Shown here piece by piece: positions 26,535 through 39,900 of a DNA stretch of 64,000 bases. The first letter of the stretch is position 1. Each line of letters starts with the position of its first letter. A program made the position numbers and the translations under genes. The notes under the pieces were generated by a model. The model did no database searches and was not told the origin of the DNA. It was given only the letters and a program-made list of their open reading frames with translations. The DNA comes from Guadua angustifolia (taxonomy: Eukaryota > Streptophyta > Magnoliopsida > Poales > Poaceae): positions 10,085,161-10,149,160 of the forward strand of contig CM070517.1 of assembly GCA_036346375.1 (NCBI GenBank). Reading direction: 5' to 3'.

Positions 26535-26969
26535 ACTACCAAACCAAAGATCAAAATGTCTCCTTGAAGCACTCTATGGTCGCAATTGCCGCAGCACCTG
26601 AACTGGTTCGAGAGTGGAGAACGCTCACTCTTTGGACTGAACTGGTCATGACGGCAGAAGAGAAGGTAAAGACCATACAAGAAAACTTGAGGATAGCACG
26701 ATCACGACAAAAGAGCTATCTTGATCGTCAGAGAAGACCTCTCTTTCAACATTGGTGATTATGTCTATCTGAAGGTATCTCTCCAGGGCACTCATCGCTT
26801 TGGGGTTAAGGAAAATTGGCACCTCGATACATAGGACCTTTCCGGATCCTTGCAAGACGTGATCAAGTGTCATATCAATTGGAGCTTCCTCCGCTCTAGC
26901 GATGGTCCACGATGTCTTCCACATATCGCAATTGAAGAAGTGCCTCCAGATTCCCTTTGAACATATCAA

Positions 26970-27170
26970 GTGGATGAACTTGAGGTTTCGCCTCGATCTG
27001 TCCTACCAAGAGTATCCCATTCGAGTTTGGATGAAGCTGAACGCAAGACTCGTAGGAAGACTATCAAATTCTACAAAATTCGATGGAGCAATCACACTGA
27101 AGATGAAGCCACATGGGAACGGGAAGATCGTTTAAAAGTCGAGTATCCCGAGTTCTTCCATGCTATGTAA
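26970..27170 (+). pseudogene. Chromodomain tail of the Tekay-type integrase
   Basis: The frame holds ERKTRRKTIKFYKIRWSNH, then EDEATWERED and EYPEFFHAM before a TAA at 27,168. These are the aromatic and acidic positions of the chromodomain that chromovirus integrases carry at the C-terminus to target chromatin. The ATG at 26,970 is internal, not a real start. The preceding residues are in another frame. Confidence 0.85.
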
Positions 27171-27288
27171 GTGCTGCCATCCAATCTTTTCGCAATCAAA
27201 GCCATATCATTTGTATGTGGCAGCATTGTCCATATAGATTCTATTCTATCCATCTATGCCTCATATTCAATCTCGGGCGAGATTCCTT

Positions 27289-27300
27289 AAGGGGGAGGAT
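27289..27300 (+). other. Polypurine tract of the Tekay-type element
   Basis: aagggggaggat lies just before the tgtcatggcccc LTR start, 120 bases after the end of pol. This is the expected primer for plus-strand DNA synthesis and fixes the 3' LTR boundary. Confidence 0.85.
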
Positions 27301-27301
27301 T

Positions 27302-30300
27302 TGTCATGGCCCCAAATTTGAAATTTCATTTCTTGCGGCTAACATTAGCGCCAACCAGTTTTCGGCTGCATTTGAGAATCCATTGCTAATTTGAGTCTAT
27401 CCTAACTACCATTAAGAAATTCCAAACTCAACAGAGTTTTAGAGCTAGAAATATCGATTGTGCAAGCTGCGATTTTAAGTCAAATGCTAATTTAAAACAT
27501 AGCATCAAAATATAACCCATGCTGAAATTTTGGGGCTTAGCCATTGCTTACTAGTGGGGTCATGGGGGCTCAACTTACTAAAGCATTTGAGGGCAGCAAA
27601 AGAACCAGGCCACATTTTTTTTCCTCTGCTTTTCCCCAACCGAACACCCACCTCCAGCCTTTTTTTTTTTCTTCTCCAACCAGCCGCACCTTTCCCCTTC
27701 TTCTTTTGTTCTCCCCAAGCCAACACTCATTCCAGCACTTCTCCTGGTCAAAGCTCTTCTCCAGCCTCCTCCTTGGCGCCTCCTCCAGCAAGCACTCCCC
27801 TGGCCGGCCTCCTCCTCCTCCTCCTCCCACAAGGCAGCAGCTCCTCCTCCTCTCCTCCTCCACTCCATGAGGTAAGGCTCCCTAGGGTTTAGGTTTTGAT
27901 GGGTTATTTCCTGGTCTTGGGTGCTGCCATGATGTATTGGGGGCTTAGATGAGTGGAGAATCAAGGTTTGAATGGGGAATAACCAATCTAGGGTTTGGAG
28001 CAAGTTCTGAATTTTCGAGCAGAATTTTTAGCTACTGTTTCAGGCTGATTTGAGAAAATTCTGAGTATCTCCTGCTAGGTTGGCTGTAGAGAAAGTTGTG
28101 GGTAATCAAATTATCTTTCATTTCCAACTGGAATCACCTCATTTCGTTAATCCAGCTGAAAGTTATGTCTATTTTAGTGCATGCTGCTCTGAAAGTGCTG
28201 ATATGGTGTAGCTGAAACTTGTGGTGCGAATTAAAAATTGTTAGAGGCTGAATTAGAAATTAATTTTGCCTGAGAAGTTTTAGGAAATTTCATGTAGATT
28301 ATAAAATGTCATCCTTTACTCAATTCCATTAAGTATAGCAATTTATATGTTGAATTTTGTGCATGCTGTCTGAAACTTTGAAAATACTGAACTCTGAAAA
28401 CTGCCCTCTGTTGCTGGCTGAACTGGGAGTTACCTGGGTAGAATCTGAGTGATTGGCCAAAGCTAATTTGTAGGTCTATGCCTTATGGTCGTGTAGGCTC
28501 TGAGTTTGCTCAATTTGGCTATGGGATCAAAAAGTTATGGTCATTTGTATACATGCTGTCCTGAAACCGGTGTTTCTGAAAATTCAGACTTTGAGACTAA
28601 AGTTCAGAGTTTAATTGCAAACTTTAAATTTATATTCTGAATGTTATGATGCATGGTAATGTTAGATCACCCTTTTGTGGTCTTTTTGAGTCCAAGAAGT
28701 CATTTTTTGGGTTAGCCAAATAAAAGTTATGCCCGTTTAGAGGTATATGCATGTTATTTTCAGATTTTGGCTTTAGAGTAGAAGTGGAGTCTTGCAATTG
28801 CATTTTCATTCTTCAATTGAGATGAATGTTTGCACTTTTGGATTTGTCTTGAGGATGCATTTAGTATTTTCATTTCATATGCATCGCATGCATCTCATTT
28901 TTTTTCATGCATTGATATCGTGTAGAGAGCGAGCTCGCGGTGGGTGACGCGGCTGCAACCGAGGGTGTTACTGGAGAGCCGGCTATTATTGAAAATCTAG
29001 CAGAAGCTCAAGGCAAGCACCTAAGCATGTTTAACCTTATACGATTGTATTTTAGCGAATAATTTGCTTATTGGATGATTATGTCTTGCATTAGGAATTG
29101 AAATGTGGGATAGGATTAGAACCTACTTGTTGCACATACACTCATTGATAATTGTTGAATGCCTTCCTTGGAGCTAGTATATGGGTATTTATATTGTGTC
29201 CATGCTTAGTTTGCTTAGATGTCGGGTATGGGCCAAGTGGTGGAAGGTTCCATCACTTGAGTTTAATTACTTCACACTATTGGGTTTCAATGGATATGGT
29301 TATATTCTAAAATGTAAAATTTGAGACCGGGCGAGAGGGTTGGATCATTTGAGTGTGGAGACTCAAATGTTGTAGTCTCTTTGTGTTGGTTAAGGTCCGA
29401 TCCGTTGTTTGCCATGTTGATCGAGCACCCTTGTTGATCGTGATGCCCGATATAATGGTACGGTAAGCCACCCTTTCATGGCATACTACTCGATGGGTCA
29501 TGCCCTCATGCGATTGGGCGTGGTTGAGGGCGAGGCCTAGGTCTACTCTTGAGGGCTAAGCGAGGCTTGAGCCGCCGAGGTAGGTTGCTAGGTGCTCGGC
29601 CGCATGAGGATGGTTCAACGAGTAGATATGGATGGGATGAGGGTTGACATGAGGTTCCTTGTGGCACATGTCGTGCGATTGATGATCCCCTGCAGGGTGA
29701 ATAAGCGATTCGAATTGCCGCACTCTCGGATATGAGCACGCTTGTATCATCCGACATTTCAACGTAGTAACAACTTAAACTTGAAACTAGTTGGTATATT
29801 TGATGTTGATGCTTGTTTCATGTTATTATTTACTCTCTTTAATGCTTAAATTCAGATTTCACTCTAGTAGTAGGTGCTGTCCATAAATGCTATAAAACTT
29901 GTAAATTGAATAGATGAATGTGATTATGCAACAAAGTTAAGCTTTTATGCACTTTTACCTAAAGCTTATTCCTTGCTACATCCAAATGCATATTCTTTCG
30001 AGTCGGTCATATATGGACCACGGGTAAGTCTTTGAGTGCCTTCTCAGACTCATGCTTCGCTTTGTGGTTTTTGGTGAGGACACGGTGGGTGTGAGTTCTG
30101 CCTGTTTGCTTCTCGGTGGTCGGGCGGGACACCGAATAGCGACTAGGCTCGACGTTAGAAACGCCTGGAAGTGTTCAAGGCGGGACACTTAGGAGATGTC
30201 TTACTTTTGGTTTAATATGTTGGTTGTGAGCTCATTTTGTTGTATAGCTAGCCTTCTAAACTATGTCTAGTCCTTGTTTAAATACTTGCTGTTTCCATGT

Positions 30301-30831
30301 TGAACCTTGTTGTAAGACCATGCTTAACTCATGTTTAGGATGCTACTTCTATCCATCTTGATCCTTATGCTATGGTTGTTGTTGTTATGCTATACTTGAT
30401 TAATTGTTTCTTCTGGCTGCTTTGTGTGGATGTTCGTACTTCTAGGGCGTCATGCCGAAATTTTGTAGATTTTACGAGTCTAGGTTGGCTCTTGTGTGGT
30501 TGTCTGGTTTGTCTTTGTGCCTTGGTTTTAGTCGTTGTTGTGCTTCGCGTTGCGTGTCTGGTAGTAAAGTTTTGGGTTCGTTCCCTTTATGTGCATTGGT
30601 TTGATATGGCAATGGAAACCGGTATGCGAGGCGATCTGGGCGAAGTTTGGGTTGCATACCGGGGGAATACCGGGATTGTTGTCGAGTTATTCGAATGGAA
30701 TCGTTGTTGTCCTAATTGGGCTTGGGTGTTAGCACTGTGAGCACCATCGGTGATCCGTTGCTAACCTCCAAATCCGATAAGGGTGACCGGACATTCAAAT
30801 AACCCGAGGACGGTCTGGGCGGCTCCTCACA
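27302..30831 (+). mobile_element. Full-length Tekay/Del-type LTR (about 3.53 kb)
   Basis: It begins tgtcatggcccc right after the polypurine tract and ends ctcctcaca before a PBS, giving the standard TG...CA ends. The length fits Tekay/Del elements, which have LTRs of several kb. A pyrimidine-rich block lies at 27,600-27,870 and AT-rich noncoding DNA follows. From 29,302 it repeats the truncated LTR at 20,891-22,419. Because a PBS and gag start follow directly, this LTR is shared by two element copies in tandem. No coding frame of note was seen. Confidence 0.85.
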
Positions 30832-30835
30832 AAGC

Positions 30836-30847
30836 TGGTATCAGAGC
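30836..30847 (+). other. Primer-binding site of the Tekay-type element, copy 2
   Basis: tggtatcagagc again follows the LTR by four bases, showing that a second internal region starts here and that this is not a terminal 3' LTR. Confidence 0.9.
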
Positions 30848-31198
30848 AAGGTGCATAAAGACGAACCGTAAACTTGACGACCACTTAGGTGATTAATCTA
30901 CTAGGTAGCACTTAGTGCTATATTACCCGCCCTATGTATATAATTAAGTTGTGTAGGTTGAATGGTGAGCGTGGGAGAAACGATTACGTTGGAACCGTGC
31001 ATTTCATACCATGCATGCATATGTCTTGCCATGTCCATCTTGCATCATGATTTATGCTTTTATGTATGTTGGACTTGTAGAATTCCTTGTCTTGTATTGT
31101 TGTCTAGATCATGTTTAAATTCGGATTTTTAACTAAGTCTAAGAGCCCATCCTTCCATGTGGAGTCTAACTCTTGTCGTCGACCTTGGTTGTGACACA

Positions 31199-31352
31199 AT
31201 GAGGACCCGCGGAGGTGCGGGAAGTGATGAGGCTGCGGGGCGATCGCAGCCCCACGATGGTGATCCGCCTCCTCCTCCCAACCTCTTGGATGTGTTGCTG
31301 AGGTCGGAGCAGAATCAGCAAACAACCAACCGAATCCTTGAGATGCTTTTTC
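31199..31352 (+). pseudogene. gag: Start of a second Tekay-type gag, cut off by satellite
   Basis: The frame from the ATG at 31,199 is intact here: MRTRGGAGSDEAAGR, then PHDGDPPPPPNLLDV and EQNQQTTNRILEMLF. It matches the start of gag at 22,787. At 31,352 the sequence changes in the middle of gag to satellite (agagagtttcgcttcgg). By chance the frame stays open through about 260 bases of satellite to 31,615, giving a chimeric open frame. About 51 gag codons remain. Confidence 0.85.
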
Positions 31353-32239
31353 AGAGAGTTTCGCTTCGGTGCAAACTTTCACAAAATCCACCTATTCTGA
31401 TCTCAACATGTACGAAATTATCATCAAAGGGAATTCGACAGAAACAAGCCCCAACAAGACTGATGACACATTCAGGGCAATCCGGTGTGTCTTCGGAGTG
31501 TTTCGCTTCGGGGCAAACTTTCGTAAAGTCCACTTGTTCGAATCCCAGTTTGAATGAAATTAACTCCAGAGCGAAATCGAGCGAAACAAGATCCAATGAG
31601 ACCGGTGACACTTAGGAGTGCCACCCGATGCATTTTCGGAGTGTTTCGCTCGGTGCAAACTTTCACAAAATCCACCTGTTCGGACATCGATTTGTAAGAA
31701 ATTAACATCAAAGTGAATTCGACCAAAACAAGCTCCAACAAGACCGACAGCAATTACGAGGGCAATCCGGGGTGTCTTCGGATGTTGCACTTCATGGCAA
31801 ACTTTCATAAACTCCAATTGTGCGGATCCCAGTTTGAATGAAATTAACACCAAAGCGAAATCAAGCGAAACAAGCTCTAATGAGACCGGTGACACATAGG
31901 AGTGCAACCCCGTGCATTTTCGGAGTGTTTCGCTCCAGTGCAAACTTTTCACAAAATCCACCTGTTCGGATCTTGATTTGTATGAAATTAACGTGAAAGT
32001 GAATTCGTCCGAAACAAACTCCGACAAGACCGACAACAATTACGAGGGTAATTCGGTGTGTCTTCGGAGGCTTTGGTCTAGGGCAAACATTCATAAACTC
32101 CACTTGTGCGGATCCCGGTTGGAATGAAATTAACATCAGAGCGAAATCGAGCGAAATAAGCTCCAATGAGACCGGTAACACTGAGGAGTGCAATTCGATT
32201 CATTTTCGGAGTGTTTCGCTCCGGTGCAAACTTTGACAA

Positions 32240-33950
32240 AATCCACCTGTTCGGACCTCGATTTGGACGAAATTAACATCAAAGTGAGATCGACCGAATC
32301 AAGCTCCAACAAGACCGACAACAATTACGAGGGCAGTCCGTTGTGTCTTCGGATGTTTCGCTTCGGGGCAAACTTTCATAAACTCCACTTGTGAAGATCT
32401 TGGTTTGAATGAAATTAACACCAAAGCAAAATCGAGCGAAACAAGCTCCAATGAGATCGGTGACACATAGGAGTGCAACCCGGTGCATTTTCAGAGTGTT
32501 TCGCTCTGGGGCAAACTTTTCAGAAAATCCACCTGTTCGGATCTCGATTTGTTCGAAATTAACATCAATGCGAATTCAACCGAAACAAGCTCCAACAGGA
32601 CCGACAACACATACAAGGGCAATCCGATGTGTCTTCAAAGTGTTTCGGTTCAGGGCAAACTTTCATAAAGTCCACATGTTTGGATCCCAGTTTGAATGAA
32701 ACTAACATCAGAGCGAAATCGAGCGAAACAAGCTCCAATGAGACCGGCGACACTAAGGAGTGCAATTCATTGCATTTTCGGAGTGTTTTGCTTCGTTGCA
32801 AACTTTCACAAAATCCACCTGTTCGGATCTCGATTTGTATGAAGTTAACACCAAAGTGAATTCGACAGAAACGAGCTCCAACAAGACCGACAACAAAGAC
32901 GTGGGCAATCCGGTGTGTCTTCGATGTTTTGCTTCAGGGCAAACTTTCATAAACTCCACTTTTGCGGATTTCTTGTTGAATGAAGTTAACACAATAGCGA
33001 AATCGAGCGAAACAAGCTCCAATGAGACCGGTGACACAAAGGAGTGTAACCCGGTGCATTTTCGGGGTGTTTCACTCCGGTGCAAATTTTCACAAAATCC
33101 ACCTATTTGGACCTCGATTTGGACGAAATTAACATCAAAGTGAGATCGACCGAATCAAGCTCCAATAAGACCGACAACAATTACGAGGGCAGTCCGTTGT
33201 GTCTTCGGATGTTTCGCTTCGAGGCAAACTTTCATAAACTCCACTTGTGCAGATCTTGGTTTGAATGAAATTAACACCAAAGCAAAATCGAGCGAAACAA
33301 GCTCCAATGAGATCGGTCACACATAGGAGTGCAACCCGGTGCATTTTCGGAGTGTTTCGCTCTGGGGCAAACTTTTCAGAAAATCCACCTGTTCGGATCT
33401 CGATTTGTTCGAAATTAACATCAATGCGAATTCAACCGAAACAAGCTCCAACAGGACCGACAACACATACAAGGGCAATCCGATGTGTCTTCAAAGTGTT
33501 TCAGTTCAGGGCAAACTTTCATAAAGTCCACGTGTTTGGATCCCAGTTTGAATGAAACTAACATCAGAGCGAAATCGAGCGAAACAAGCTCCAATGAGAC
33601 CGGCGACACTAAGGAGTGCAATTCATTGCATTTTCGGAGTGTTTTGCTTCGTTGCAAACTTTCACAAAATCCACCTGTTCGGATCTCGATTTGTATGAAG
33701 TTAACACCAAAGTGAATTCGACAGAAACGAGCTCCAACAAGACCGACAACAATGACGTGGGCAATCCGGTGTGTCTTCGATGTTTCGCTTCAGGGCAAAC
33801 TTTCATAAACTCCACTTTTGCGGATCTCTTGTTGAATGAAGTTAACACCACAGCGAAATCGAGCGAAACAAGCACCAATGAGACCGGTGACACAAAGGAG
33901 TGTAACCCGGTGCATTTTCGGGGTGTTTCACTCCGGTGCAAATTTTCACA
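32240..33950 (+). repeat. Higher-order repeat, 856 bp (6 monomers), two copies
   Basis: Distinctive variants recur exactly 856 bp apart: ttacgagggcagtccg at 32,325 and 33,181, gtcttcaaag at 32,631 and 33,487, and the ttttgcttcgttgc block near 32,785 and 33,641. The two copies differ at few positions. The next 856 bp does not continue the pattern, so this is a simple tandem duplication of three dimers. Confidence 0.9.
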
Positions 33951-36900
33951 AAATCCACCTGTTCAGATCTCGATTTCTACGAAATTGACATCAAAGTGAA
34001 TTCCACCAAAACAAGCTCCAACAAGACCGACAACACATACGAAGGTAATCCGGTGTGTGTTTGAAGTGTTTTGGTAAAGGGCAAACATTCATGAAGTCCA
34101 CGTGTTTGGATCGGTTTGAATGAAACAAACATCGAGCGAAATCGAGCGAAACAAGCTCCAATGAGACCGCGACACCAAGGAGTGCAATTCATTGCATTTT
34201 GAGTGTTTCGCCGCTGCAAACTTTCACAAAATTCACTGTTAGGATCTCGATTTGTACGAAATTAACATCAAAGTGAATTTTACAGAAACAAGCTCCAACA
34301 AGACCGACAACAATGACGAGGGCAATCCGGTGTGTCTTCGGATGTTTCGCTTCAGGGCAAACTTTCATAAACTCCACTTTTGCGGATCTCGGTTTGAATG
34401 AAATTAACACCAAAGCGAAATCGAGCGAAACAAGCTCCAATGAGACCGGTGACACAAAGGAGTGCAACCCGGTGCATTTTCGGGGTGTTTCACTCCGGTG
34501 CAAACTTTTCACAAAATCCACCTGTTCGGATCTCGATTTGTACAAAATTAACATCAAGGTGAATTCGACCGAAACAAGCTCCAACAAGACCGACAACACA
34601 TACGAGGGCAATCCGGTGTGTCTTCGAAGTGTTTAAGTTCAGGGGCAAACTTTCATAAAGTCCACTTATTCGGATCCGGCTTGAATGAAATTAACATCGA
34701 GCTAAATCGAGCTAAACAAGCTCCAATGAGATCGGTGACACATAGGAGTGCAACCCGGTGCATTTTCGGAGTGTTTCGCTCCGGGGTAAACTTTTCACAA
34801 AATCCACCTGTTCGGATCTCGATTCGTTCGAAATTAACATCAAAGCGAATTCAACCGAAACAAGCTCCAACAAGACCGACAACACATACGAGGGCAATCC
34901 GGTGTGTCTTCGAGTGTTTCGGTTCAGGGCAAACTTTCATAAAGTCCACGTGTTCGATCCCGCTTGAATGAAACTAACATCGAGCGAAATCGAGCGAAAC
35001 AAGCTCCAATGAGACCGACAACACCGAGGAGTGCAATTCATTGCATTTTGAGTGTTTAAACCCGGTGCAAACTTTCACAAAATCCACTGTTCGGATCTCG
35101 ATTTGTACAAAATTAACATTAAAGTGAATTCGAAACAAGCTCCAACAAGACCGACAACAATGACGAGGGCAATCCGTGTGTCTTTGGATGTTTAAACCGG
35201 GGCAAACTTTCAAAAACTCCACTTTTGCGGATCTCGGTTTGAATGAAATTAACACCAAAGCGAAATCGAAGCTAAACAAGCTCCAATGAAACCGGTGACA
35301 CAAAGGAGTGCAACTCGGTGCATTTTGAGTGTTTCACTGTGCAAACTTTTGACAAAATCCACCTGTTCGGATCTCGATTTGTACAAAATTAACATCAAGG
35401 CGAATTCAACCGAAACAAGCTCCAACAAGACCGACAACACATACAAGGGCAATCCGGTGTGTCTTCGAAGTGTTTCTGTTCAGGGCAAACTTTCATAAAG
35501 TCCACTTGTTCGGATCCTAGTTTGAATGAAATTAACATCGAGCAAAATCGAAAGCGAAACAAGCTCCAATGAGACCGGCGACACTGAGTAGTGCAATTCG
35601 GTGCATTTTCGGAGTGTTTCGCTCCGGTGCAAACTTTCACAAAATCCGCCGGTTCTGATCTCAACATGTACGAAATTAACATCATAGTTAATTCGACCGA
35701 AACATGCCCCAACAAGACCGACAACACATACGAGGGCAATCCGGTGTGTCTTCGGAGTGTTTCGCTTCGGGGCAAACTTTCGTAAAGTCCACTTGTTTGG
35801 ATCCCGGTTTGAATGAAATTAACACCAAAGCGAAATCAAGCGAAACAAGCTCCAATGAGACCGGTGACACATAGGAGTGCAACCCGGTGCATTTTCGGAG
35901 TGTTTCGCTCCGGTGCAAACTTTTCACAAAATCCACCTGTTCGGATCTCGATTTGTACGAAATTATCGTGAAAGCGAATTCGACCGAAACAAGCTCCGAC
36001 AAGACCGACAACAATTACGAGGGCAATCCGGTGTGTCTTCGGATGTTTCGGTCTAGGGCAAACATTCATAAACTCCACTTGTGCGGATCCCAGTTTGAAT
36101 GAAATTAACATCAGAGCGAAATCAAGCGAAACAAGCTGCAATGAGACCGGCGACACTGAGGAGTGCAATTCGGTGCATTTTCGGAGTGTTTCGCTCCGGT
36201 GGAAACTTTCACAAAATCCACCTATGCGGATCTCGATTTGTACGAAATTAACGTGAAAGCGAATTCGACCGAAACAAGCTCCGACAAGACCGACAACACA
36301 TACGAGGGCAATCCGGTGTGTCTTGAGTGTTTAAGTTCGGGCAAACTTTCATAAAGTCCACTTGTTCGGATCCCGGTTTGAATGAAATTAACACTAGAGC
36401 GAAATCGAGCGAAACAAGCTCCAATGAGACCGGCGACACTTAGGAGTGCCACCGATGCATTTTCGAGTGTTTCACTCGGTGCAAACTTTCACAAAATCCA
36501 CTGTTTGGATCTCGATTTGTAGAAATTAACATCAAAGTGAATTCGACCAAAACAAGCTCCAACAAGACCGACAACACATTACGAGGGCAATCCGGTGTGT
36601 CTTTGGATGTTGCACTTCATGGCAAACTTTCATAAAGTCCACTTGTGCGGATCCGGTTTGAATGAAATTAACGTGAAAGCGAAATCAAGCGAAACAAGCT
36701 CCAATGAGACCGGTGACACATAGGAGTGCAATTGGTGCATTTTGGAGTGTTTAAGCTCGGTGCAAACTTTCACAAAATCCACTGTTAGGATCTTGATTTG
36801 TATGAAATTAACATCAAAGTGATTTTGACCGAAACAAGCTCCAACAAGACCGACAACACATACGAGGGCAATTGATGTGTGTCTTGGAGTGTTTGGTCTA

Positions 36901-39900
36901 GGGCAAACATTCATAAAGTCCACTTGTTCGGATCCCGGTTTGAATGAAATTAACATCGAGCGAAATCAGCGTAAATAAGCTCCAATGAGACCAGCGACAC
37001 AAAGGAGTGCAACCCGGTGCATTTTCGGAGTGTTTCGCTCGGTGCAAACTTTCACAAAATCCACCTGTTCGGATCTCGATTTGTACGAAATTAACATCAA
37101 AGTGAATTCGACAGAAACAAGCTCCAACAAGACCGACAACAATTACGAGGGCAATCCGGTGTGTCTTCGGATGTTTCGCTTCAGGGCAAACTTTCATAAA
37201 CTCCACTTGTGCGGATCCCGGTTTGAATGAAATTAACACCAAAGCGAAATCGAGCGAAACAAGCTCCAATGAGATCGGTGACACATAGGAGTGCAACCCG
37301 GTGCATTTTCGGAGTGTTTCGCTCCGGTGCAAACTTTTCACAAAATCCACCTGTTCGGATCTCGATTTGTTCGAAATTAACATCAAAGCGAATTCGACCG
37401 AAACAAGCTCCAACAAGACCGACAACACATACGAGGGCAATCCGATGTGTCTTGGATGTTTTGCCGTCTAGGCAAACTTTCATAAACTCCACATGTGCGG
37501 ATCCCGGTTTGAATGAAATTAACATCGAGCGAAATCGAGTGAAACAAGCTCCAATGAGACGGCGACACTAAGGAGTGCAATTCATTGCATTTTCGAGTGT
37601 TTTGCTTCGTTGCAAACTTTCACAAAATCCACCTTCACGGATCTCGATTTGTATGAAATTAACACCAAAGTGAATTCGATGAAACAAGCTCCAACAAGAC
37701 CAAACAACAATTACGAGGGCAATCCGGTGTGTCTTGATGTTTTGCTTGAGGGCAAACTTTCATAAACTCCACTTTTGCGGATTCTTGTTTGAATGAAATT
37801 AACACAATAGCGAAATCGCGAAACAAGCTCCAATGAGACCGGTGACACAAAGGAGTGCAACGGTGCATTTTGAGTGTTTCACTCGGTGCAAACTTTTCAC
37901 AAAATCACTGTTTGGATCTCGATTTGTAACGAAATTAACATCAAAGCGAATTCGACCGAAACAAGCTCCAACAAGACCGACAACAATACGAGGGCAATCC
38001 GGTGTGTCTTTGGAGTGTTTCGCGTGCGGGCAAACTTTCATAAAGTCCACTTGTGCGGATCTTGGTTTGAATGAAATTAACACCAAAGCGAAATCGAAGC
38101 GAAACAAGATCCAATGAGACCGGTGACACATAGGAGTGCAACCCGGTGCATTTTTGAGTGTTTTCGCTCTGGTGCAAACTTTCACAAAATCCACTGTTGG
38201 GATCTCGATTTGCGAAATTAACATCAAAGTGAATTTTGACAAAACAAGCTCCAACAAGACCGATGACACATACGAGGGCAATCCGATGTGTCTTCAGAGT
38301 GTTTTGTTCGGGCAAACTTTCATAAAGTCCACTTGTTTGGATCGGTTTGAATGAAATTAACATCGAGCGAAATCGAGAGAAACAAGCTCCAATGAGACCG
38401 GCGACACTAAGGAGTGCAACCGGTGCATTTTTGAGTGTTTTGCTCGGTGCAAACTTTCACAAAATCCACTGTTAGGATCTCGATTTGTATGAAATTAACA
38501 TCAAAGTGAATTTGATGAAACGAGCTCCAACAAGACCGACAACAATACGTGGGCAATCCGGTGTGTCTTCGATGTTTCGCCGGGGCAAACTTTCATAAAC
38601 TCCACTTTGCGGATCTCTTGTTGAATGAAGTTAACACCACAAAATAAAAAGCGAAACAAGCACCAATGAGACCGGTGACACAAAGGAGTGTAACCCGGTG
38701 CATTTTCGGGGTGTTTCACTCCGGTGCAAATTTTCACAAAATCCACCTGTTCAGATCTCGATTTCTACGAAATTGACATCAAAGTGAATTCCACCAAAAC
38801 AAGCTCCAACAAGACCGACAACACATACGAAGGTAATCCGGTGTGTGTTTGAAGTGTTTTGGTAAAGGGCAAACATTCATGAAGTCCACGTGTTCGGATC
38901 CCGGTTTGTATGAAACAAACATCAGAGCGAAATCGAGCGAAACAAGCTCCAATGAGACCGGCGACACTAAGGAGTGCAATTCATTGCATTTTCGGAGTGT
39001 TTCGCTTCGGTGAAATCTTTCACAAAATTCACCTGTTCGGATCTCGATTTGTGTGAAATTAACATCAAAGTGAATTCGACAGAAACAAGCTCCAACAAGA
39101 CCGACAAAAATGACGAGGGCAATCCGGTGTGTCTTTGGATGTTTCGCTTCTGGGCAAACTTTCATAAACTCCACTTTTGCGGATCTCGGTTTGAATGAAA
39201 TTATCACCAAAGCGAAATCGAGCGAAACAAGCTGCAATGAGACCGGTGACACAAAGTAGTGCAACCCGGTTCATTTTCGGGGTGTTTCACTCTGGTGCGA
39301 ACTTTTCACAAAATCCACCTGTTCGGATCTCGATTTGTACAAAATTAACATCAAAGTGAATTCGACCGAAACTAGGTCCAACAAGACCGACAACACATAC
39401 GAGGGTAATCCGGTGTGTCTTTGAAGTGTTTCGGTTCAGGGCAAACTTTCATAAAGTCCACTTGTTCGGATCCCAGTTTGAATGAAATTAACATCAGAGC
39501 GAAATCGAGCGAAACAAGCTCCAATGAGACCGGCGACACTGAGGAGTGCAATTCGGTGCATTTTCAGAGTGTTTCGCTCCGGTGCAAACTTTCACAATAT
39601 CCACCTATTCGGATCTCGATTCGTTCAAAATTAACATCAAAGCGAATTCAACCGAAACAAGCTCCAACAAGATCGACAACACATACGAGGGCAATCCGGT
39701 GTGTCTTCGGAGTATTTCGGTTCAGGGCAAACTTTCATAAAGTCCACGTGTTCGGATCCCGGTTTGAATGAAACTAACATCAGAGCGAAATCGAGCGAAA
39801 CAAGCTCCAATGAGACCGACAACACTGAGGAGTGCAATTCATTGCATTTTCGGAGTGTTTCGCTTCGGTGCAAACTTTCACAAAATCCACCTGTTCGGAT

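Larger units (their letters stand above)
23990..27170 (+). pseudogene. pol: Tekay-type pol: protease, RT, RNase H, integrase, chromodomain (broken)
   Basis: The domain order protease, reverse transcriptase, RNase H, integrase is Ty3 type, and a C-terminal chromodomain marks a chromovirus. Protease remnant: about 24,033-24,311. RT: about 24,390-25,190, with LCVDYR, SKIDLRLGYHQIKI and the active-site region FIDNILIYS. RNase H: about 25,250-25,620, with LKRHEEHYPTHDLELVAVVH. Integrase: about 25,900-26,760. Chromodomain: about 27,000-27,170. The pieces lie in several frames, with stops at 24,309, 26,044 and 26,533. Two losses hit function directly: the RT catalytic Asp pair reads Asp-Asn, and the second Cys of the integrase zinc site is a stop. 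The long LTR and tgtcatggcccc LTR start support Tekay/Del rather than CRM. Confidence 0.88.

Noticed and set aside
27505..28003. Pro/Ser/Phe-rich and Gly/Arg-rich frames in the Tekay LTR
   Set aside because: They come from a pyrimidine-rich block of the LTR read on either strand.
29302..31352. Reading the pair 20,891-22,9xx and 29,302-31,352 as the two LTRs of one element
   Set aside because: The shared stretch includes the PBS and the gag start, which cannot be in an LTR. The true LTR starts at 27,302 after the polypurine tract.
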